From a virus, in IMG/VR virus record IMGVR_UViG_3300044707_000046, positions 1 through 32,501 of that record: a stretch of 32,501 bases of DNA; one strand, given 5' to 3'. Each line of letters begins with the position of its first letter. Within the stretch, counting starts at the first letter, position 1. Both the position numbers and the translations under genes were made by a program. The notes under the pieces were generated by a model that saw nothing but the letters and a program-made list of their open reading frames with translations, did no database searches and was not told the DNA's origin. Of the stretch, positions 28,755 through 32,501 are shown piece by piece.

Positions 28755-30010
28755 CAAACCACCCATTTTGCACTATGTTTGATCGGTTTACCCCAATCGT
28801 CATTGGACATCATTTCCAGTGACTCTGCAAGATAACGCCACGCATCAGCAGCGTGAGAATGCTCATCGTGCAATGGTGCGCCAGCCTCTTGCGTCACCTG
28901 ATTGATAGCCCTGCGATACCGTTTTAGATGGTTGACTAGCTCCATCGTTTTGTCAGTATCGAAATAAGCCCTTGGAAAGACCATCCTAGCGATTCTGATG
29001 CCTTCCTCTGGACTACCCCTTGGAAGCACTGTTACGCGCCTCCCAAGCGTTTCTAATAGGTTCTGTGTGGATCTACCGGTCTGGAAGTTTTTATGCGCTC
29101 CATCGTGCGGAATGAAATCTGTACCCCATCGCCATTTTCTTGATTCGATCTCCATGACATAACTGTCAATCGTTCTGTGACTGTCCTCGATAAAGTCAAT
29201 GATCCTAACTTCTGACGCAACCTTCTGGACAAAGATGATCGACATGGAGTCATTCCATCCAAGATCCCAGACAGTGTGGACTTTCAATGTCGGATCGTAT
29301 GGAACAGACCTAATCCGGCCTTCTCGCTGTAGAGCCTCAATCTCACTGGCGTAAATAGCACCATCAACCGCGGGTCTGCATCGACCCTCCCAGACTGTCA
29401 GATAACCCTGCGGATCTCTGTCTAGCCAGTCTCTGCGCTCTTTGTCGAGTTCAGGAGGAAACCAAGGGTTGTCAGACCAATTGACCTCACAGACCCATGA
29501 GTCAGACGGTGGATGCGCGACAAACCGAGTAAAGGTCTCATCCGTATCGAGTTCTGGATTGAAGCTGATCCAGATTTCTGATCCCGGCTTGCGGATGGTT
29601 GGTATCAGAACATCCCAGGACTTGCGGGTGACAACCTGTGCCTCTTCCACCCAACATATGTCAGTCCCTTCGTAGGACTTCATATTTGCCACACCTTGCT
29701 GGCGAATACCTGCAAATGTGAACTCTGTCCCGTTGGAACCTATGATGCGGTTCTCCTGCACCTCATACAGGCTATCTAGGTTGAGCAGACTGATCTGATC
29801 CTTCAGCAGTCTATGCACAGACTCCTGAATGGATTTCTGCGTCTCCCTAGCGCATAGCACCCTGATCTGCTTGGATGCTCCGAGCGCTACCAGTGCTCTA
29901 GCAATCGACCAGGACTTACCGCTGCCTCGACCACCGTGGAGGATCTTGTATCGCGCTGGTTTGAACAGCGGAAGCAGCTTATTCGGTATCTCGACTCTTT
30001 GCCTCGACAC
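28754..30010 (-). CDS. terL: Terminase large subunit (PBSX / Terminase_3 type), 418 aa
   Basis: The ATPase part has Walker A HGGRGSGKSW (GKS at residues 31-33), VLCARETQKSIQESVH and a Walker B ICWVEEA (118-124) with Glu 122 or 123, then a coupling motif SFNP (149-152). The nuclease part starts VWDLGWNDS (Asp 249) and includes FIPHDGAHKN and HDEHSHAADAWRY with Asp 389. It cuts concatemers and drives DNA into the head through the portal. The start is GTG 30010, with GAGG six bases upstream, in an overlap of 32 bases with the small subunit. The portal gene follows. Confidence 0.95.
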   Translation of the reverse strand: MSRQRVEIPNKLLPLFKPARYKILHGGRGSGKSWSIARALVALGASKQIRVLCARETQKSIQESVHRLLKDQISLLNLDSLYEVQENRIIGSNGTEFTFAGIRQQGVANMKSYEGTDICWVEEAQVVTRKSWDVLIPTIRKPGSEIWISFNPELDTDETFTRFVAHPPSDSWVCEVNWSDNPWFPPELDKERRDWLDRDPQGYLTVWEGRCRPAVDGAIYASEIEALQREGRIRSVPYDPTLKVHTVWDLGWNDSMSIIFVQKVASEVRIIDFIEDSHRTIDSYVMEIESRKWRWGTDFIPHDGAHKNFQTGRSTQNLLETLGRRVTVLPRGSPEEGIRIARMVFPRAYFDTDKTMELVNHLKRYRRAINQVTQEAGAPLHDEHSHAADAWRYLAESLEMMSNDDWGKPIKHSAKWVV

Positions 30011-30353
30011 CTGCTACCTCTAAGATCATTGCCGATTGAATAGGCCCACCGTCAGCACCGACAAGCTCATGAGTAGATTTTTCTTTCCACCCTGCGCGAG
30101 TCTTCATCCAAAAGATCATCGCCGCGGTGTTACCTGACTTGGCTTGCTGGAACAGAGTCTGAGCAACCTGAGCATTGGCATCGATCCTACCCTCCTCTAG
30201 CTCCTGCCTGTAATACTTCAGCACAGTGTCATGGCTGATGCCTAGCTTTGTACCAATGTCATCAACCCTTGCACCTACCGCAGCAAGCATCTTGACCAGC
30301 CTACGGTTTTCTTCTGTAGGCTTATGATCCTTCGCCCCTATTTTTCTAGCCAC
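29979..30353 (-). CDS. terS: Terminase small subunit-like DNA-binding protein, 124 aa
   Basis: The N-terminus is a helix-turn-helix: ENRRLVKMLAAVGARVDDIG then TKLGISHDTVLKYYRQELEE. Next comes a helical ANAQVAQTLFQQAKSGNTAA with MIFWMKTRAGWKEK, which is typical of small terminase or packaging-site recognition proteins ('...a...L...A..Gn..A.iF.LK.r.gW.e'). The start is GTG 30353 with AGGA seven bases upstream. It comes directly before the large subunit with a 32-base overlap. It should recognise pac or cos DNA; that site was not located. Confidence 0.85.
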   Translation of the reverse strand: MARKIGAKDHKPTEENRRLVKMLAAVGARVDDIGTKLGISHDTVLKYYRQELEEGRIDANAQVAQTLFQQAKSGNTAAMIFWMKTRAGWKEKSTHELVGADGGPIQSAMILEVAGVEAKSRDTE

Positions 30354-31566
30354 GATTGTTTCCTACTTCATCGAACAATTGACCAGTCGATTCTAGTGTT
30401 GCTTTCTTGCCTGTGAAGTCTTGCCATCGCTTTACGATTACGTCGCAATATTTTGGATCGAGTTCCATCAGCCTAGCCACTCGACCATTCTTTTCGGCAG
30501 CAATCAGGGTAGTGCCGGAGCCACCAAAGGAGTCAAGCACCAAGTCACTACCCTTAGTGTTATTAAGCATCTGATACTCAAACAGCGCCACCGGCTTCAT
30601 AGTTGGATGATCACCGTTGCGGCTTGGTCGATCAAACTCTAAGATTGTAGTTTGCTTGCGATCCGAAGCCCAAAGGTGTCCAGCACCATCCTTCCAGCCA
30701 TACAAACACGGCTCGTGCTTCCAATGGTAGTCCTGTCTACCCATAACCATCGTTTGCTTTTTCCAAACAAGACACTGCCTAACTTTCCATCCAGCATCAT
30801 TAGCAGCACCGCGAAAGTTATATCCCTCCGAGTCAGCATGCCAAATGTAAAACACCGATCCCGGTTTCATTACTGCATCAGCAGCAACATAACAATCACG
30901 CAAAAATTGCCGGAACTCAGAATCTCCCATTGAATCGTTTTTAATAGTCAAAGCATCTTTTGTTTTGCCTTCGTAAGCCACGTTGTAGGGTGGATCTGTA
31001 AGCCACATATCGACCAACTGGTTAGAACAAAGCGTTTCTAATGCTTCGATGCTCGTACTGTCCCCACACATCACCCGATGCTTGCCTAGCAGCCAGACAT
31101 CACCCAATCGTGTGACAGGCTCATCCGGAACCTCTGGAGTCTCATCCTCGTCCGTCAGGCCTTCCGTCACCTCTATTGGCTTCAGCGCATCCATTTCCTC
31201 TTGCGTGAAACCAGTAAGGCTGATGTCAAACCCGCTATTGACAAGCTCATCTAGCTCGACAGATAGGAGGTTGTTCTCCCATCCAGCATTCAGCGCGAGT
31301 TTGTTGTCGGCCAGGATGTAAGCCTTCCGCTGAGTCTCTGACAGATGACTCAACCTGATACAAGGCACTTCTGACAGGTTTAGCTTTCGAGCAGCCATCA
31401 CCCTGCCGTGACCGGCAATGATGCTGTTGTCGTCTGCTATCAAGACAGGGTTGTTGAACCCAAACTCTCGGATGCTGGCAGCAATCTGTGCAACTTGCTC
31501 GTCCGAGTGTGTACGCGCATTCCTGGCGTATGGAATCAGCTTGTCGATTCCAATCTTCTCTATCAT
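30346..31566 (-). CDS. ParB-like domain fused to DNA methyltransferase, 406 aa
   Basis: The first 110 residues are a ParB/Srx-like domain: IDKLIPYARNARTHSDEQVA, QIAASIREFGFNNPVLIAD and GHGRVMAARKLNLSEVPCI. The rest is a beta-type N6-adenine or N4-cytosine methyltransferase. GDS is at 168-170, the catalytic DPPY at 191-194, HPTMKP at 320-325 and the AdoMet-binding DSFGGSGTT at 345-353, in the order IV then I that marks the beta class. It methylates phage DNA, perhaps against host restriction, with the ParB-like part guiding or cutting. GGAGTCGG precedes ATG 31566. All catalytic residues appear present. Confidence 0.92.
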   Translation of the reverse strand: MIEKIGIDKLIPYARNARTHSDEQVAQIAASIREFGFNNPVLIADDNSIIAGHGRVMAARKLNLSEVPCIRLSHLSETQRKAYILADNKLALNAGWENNLLSVELDELVNSGFDISLTGFTQEEMDALKPIEVTEGLTDEDETPEVPDEPVTRLGDVWLLGKHRVMCGDSTSIEALETLCSNQLVDMWLTDPPYNVAYEGKTKDALTIKNDSMGDSEFRQFLRDCYVAADAVMKPGSVFYIWHADSEGYNFRGAANDAGWKVRQCLVWKKQTMVMGRQDYHWKHEPCLYGWKDGAGHLWASDRKQTTILEFDRPSRNGDHPTMKPVALFEYQMLNNTKGSDLVLDSFGGSGTTLIAAEKNGRVARLMELDPKYCDVIVKRWQDFTGKKATLESTGQLFDEVGNNRG

Positions 31567-31574
31567 TCCGACTC

Positions 31575-32267
31575 CTAACGGGTCATCGGTTTTACTCGAT
31601 CCTTAATCAGCCTTTCGATCTCTGGATCACCCATCTGCTCCGGTGTTGGTGCAAACAATGCTCTCTTACGATTGTCTGTGGTTGTTGCCGGTTCAGACAA
31701 ATAGTATACAGCGATTGAGTTTCTGGTTACACCTGCTGGACATTGGATTGGATCAGGCAGTCCATGCCATGAGCCTCTGGTGTCGAAGATCACTGCTCGG
31801 TTGAACTTCGGCTCAATGACCTTTGCAAGAGTTCTGCTGTCCTGGTACAGGCCCAACCCACCACCCCAGGACGATTCCCATGCAGGAGACAGGTAAACAA
31901 TAAGGTTAAGCCTACGTTGTAGATGTAGCTTTGGATGTATGTTGTAGTCCAGGTGAACATTGAGCTTCCCTCCTCTGCTGTGCTGATGCCAACCACCACC
32001 GTGTAGTCCTTGGTCAGCGAACAGATCCTCGTCTACCATCGATTCTAGGTTCTGTGTGAACTTGTCGCTGGTTAACCAAGCAAAGGTCTTGTATGTCTCT
32101 GGTGGGAATCTGTGCCAGTCGTTACAGGTACGCTTGACCTCTAGTGGATTGTCATACCGAAACCAGCATGGATCGTCTGGATCTGGGAACTCTTTTGCTA
32201 GCTGATCTGGATTGGTGAAGAAGTCATCTATCACACAATGCCAGTATGGATCGTGGTTTACGATCAT
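31575..32267 (-). CDS. 2OG-Fe(II) oxygenase (prolyl 4-hydroxylase-like), 230 aa
   Basis: The double-stranded beta-helix core is visible. NVHLDYNIHP gives the H105-x-D107 iron site, WGGGLGLYQ follows, RGSWHGLPDP gives the distal His 168, and RNSIAVYYLS gives Arg 182 for 2-oxoglutarate. The N-terminus (YWHCVIDDFFTNPDQLAKEF) is also typical. Such enzymes hydroxylate proteins, sugars or bases using oxygen and 2-oxoglutarate. They are common in aquatic phages, where substrates are mostly unknown. Overlap by 4 bases with the upstream gene and a gap of 8 to the methyltransferase show shared transcription. The DNA-modification context may hint at a nucleic-acid target, but this is a guess. Confidence 0.85.
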   Translation of the reverse strand: MIVNHDPYWHCVIDDFFTNPDQLAKEFPDPDDPCWFRYDNPLEVKRTCNDWHRFPPETYKTFAWLTSDKFTQNLESMVDEDLFADQGLHGGGWHQHSRGGKLNVHLDYNIHPKLHLQRRLNLIVYLSPAWESSWGGGLGLYQDSRTLAKVIEPKFNRAVIFDTRGSWHGLPDPIQCPAGVTRNSIAVYYLSEPATTTDNRKRALFAPTPEQMGDPEIERLIKDRVKPMTR

Positions 32268-32501
32268 TCGACGTTCAAGATACGCACTGCTTCTTCTTCT
32301 CCAGGAAACACGACAAAATTGCTAGTCCCTTTTCCTGACCCTCGTGATCCTTGGTCTAAATACCGGACACCAGGAATCCCTGCTTGGCGCAGCATATTCG
32401 CAGCCTCTTTGTCACCAATAAGACCACCAAGCGGTTGAATAATATCTGCGCCACCTTTTAGGTCGTCATATTTTCCAATGCCGATATGTTTTTTTACATC
32501 A
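32264..32501 (-). CDS. C-terminal end of a large polyvalent-type phage protein, partial
   Basis: Only the last 78 residues lie in the window; the 5' end is outside. The fragment includes GGADIIQPLGGLIGDKEAAN, MLRQAGIPGVRYLDQGSRGS and GTSNFVVFPGEEEAVRIL. The pattern 'L...GI.GirYLD..SR..g.GT.NfVvFd......il' closes many very large phage proteins (LPD/PolyVal types), where it is taken as part of an ADP-ribosyltransferase-like or related end domain. The stop overlaps the oxygenase start (ATGA). The gene probably encodes an injected virion enzyme, but without the N-terminus this is uncertain. Confidence 0.7.
   Translation of the reverse strand, partial: DVKKHIGIGKYDDLKGGADIIQPLGGLIGDKEAANMLRQAGIPGVRYLDQGSRGSGKGTSNFVVFPGEEEAVRILNVE

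Overview
The window looks like a large part of a tailed-phage genome, most likely a short-tailed (podovirus-type) phage of a Gram-negative bacterium. Three things support this. The virion set is a PBSX-type large terminase, a ~670-residue portal, a DUF5309-type capsid protein, an adaptor and a gp10-like stabilisation protein, with no tape measure, tail tube or sheath genes. The recombination and replication genes are of lambda type (Erf, YqaJ exonuclease, NinB, DUF1364, P-like loader). Promoters match sigma-70 and most genes carry purine-rich ribosome binding sites. The host cannot be named from sequence alone. Both ends cut through genes, so this is not a complete genome.

Right and middle part (32.5 kb down to 9.0 kb), all on the minus strand and read right to left. 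First come a cut-off polyvalent-protein C-terminus, a 2OG-Fe(II) oxygenase and a ParB-like/DNA methyltransferase fusion. Packaging and head genes follow: small and large terminase, a coiled-coil ORF, portal, a small ORF, scaffold and capsid. A rho-independent terminator sits directly after the capsid gene. Next are a glycosyltransferase, the adaptor, a glycine-rich adhesin, a spike-base-like protein, an HNH endonuclease, a long fibre, two small fibre-associated ORFs, the stabilisation protein, a jelly-roll-like virion protein, a GNAT-like protein, four putative internal or ejection proteins, a second fibre, and a lysis block of small membrane proteins, a 3TM holin and a GH108 endolysin. Genes are tightly coupled, with ATGA, TGATG or TAATG junctions.

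Centre (7.1 to 9.0 kb). Two good sigma-70 promoters sit back to back with overlapping -35 boxes at 7115-7165. The plus promoter drives a short recombination operon (small membrane protein, small ORF, Erf annealing protein, YqaJ exonuclease, SSB-like protein, small Cys protein). This operon runs head-on into the endolysin gene, and a strong hairpin lies at the collision point. The minus promoter drives the left operon, whose first gene is a YdaS/Cro-like repressor.

Left part (7.1 kb down to 1), minus strand. After the repressor come a nuclease-like protein, NinB, a small ORF, a DUF1364 nuclease, an HTH protein and a tiny secreted cysteine-rich peptide, then a long structured hairpin ending in a T-run. 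About 365 bases without a gene follow, carrying three short palindromes. Then come two replication proteins (initiator C-terminal-like and P-like), a run of small accessory ORFs, a MazG-like pyrophosphatase, a terminator whose stem contains the next gene's ribosome binding site, a GT32 glycosyltransferase and a further glycosyltransferase-like gene running off the edge. No tRNA, CRISPR array, integrase or insertion sequence was seen.
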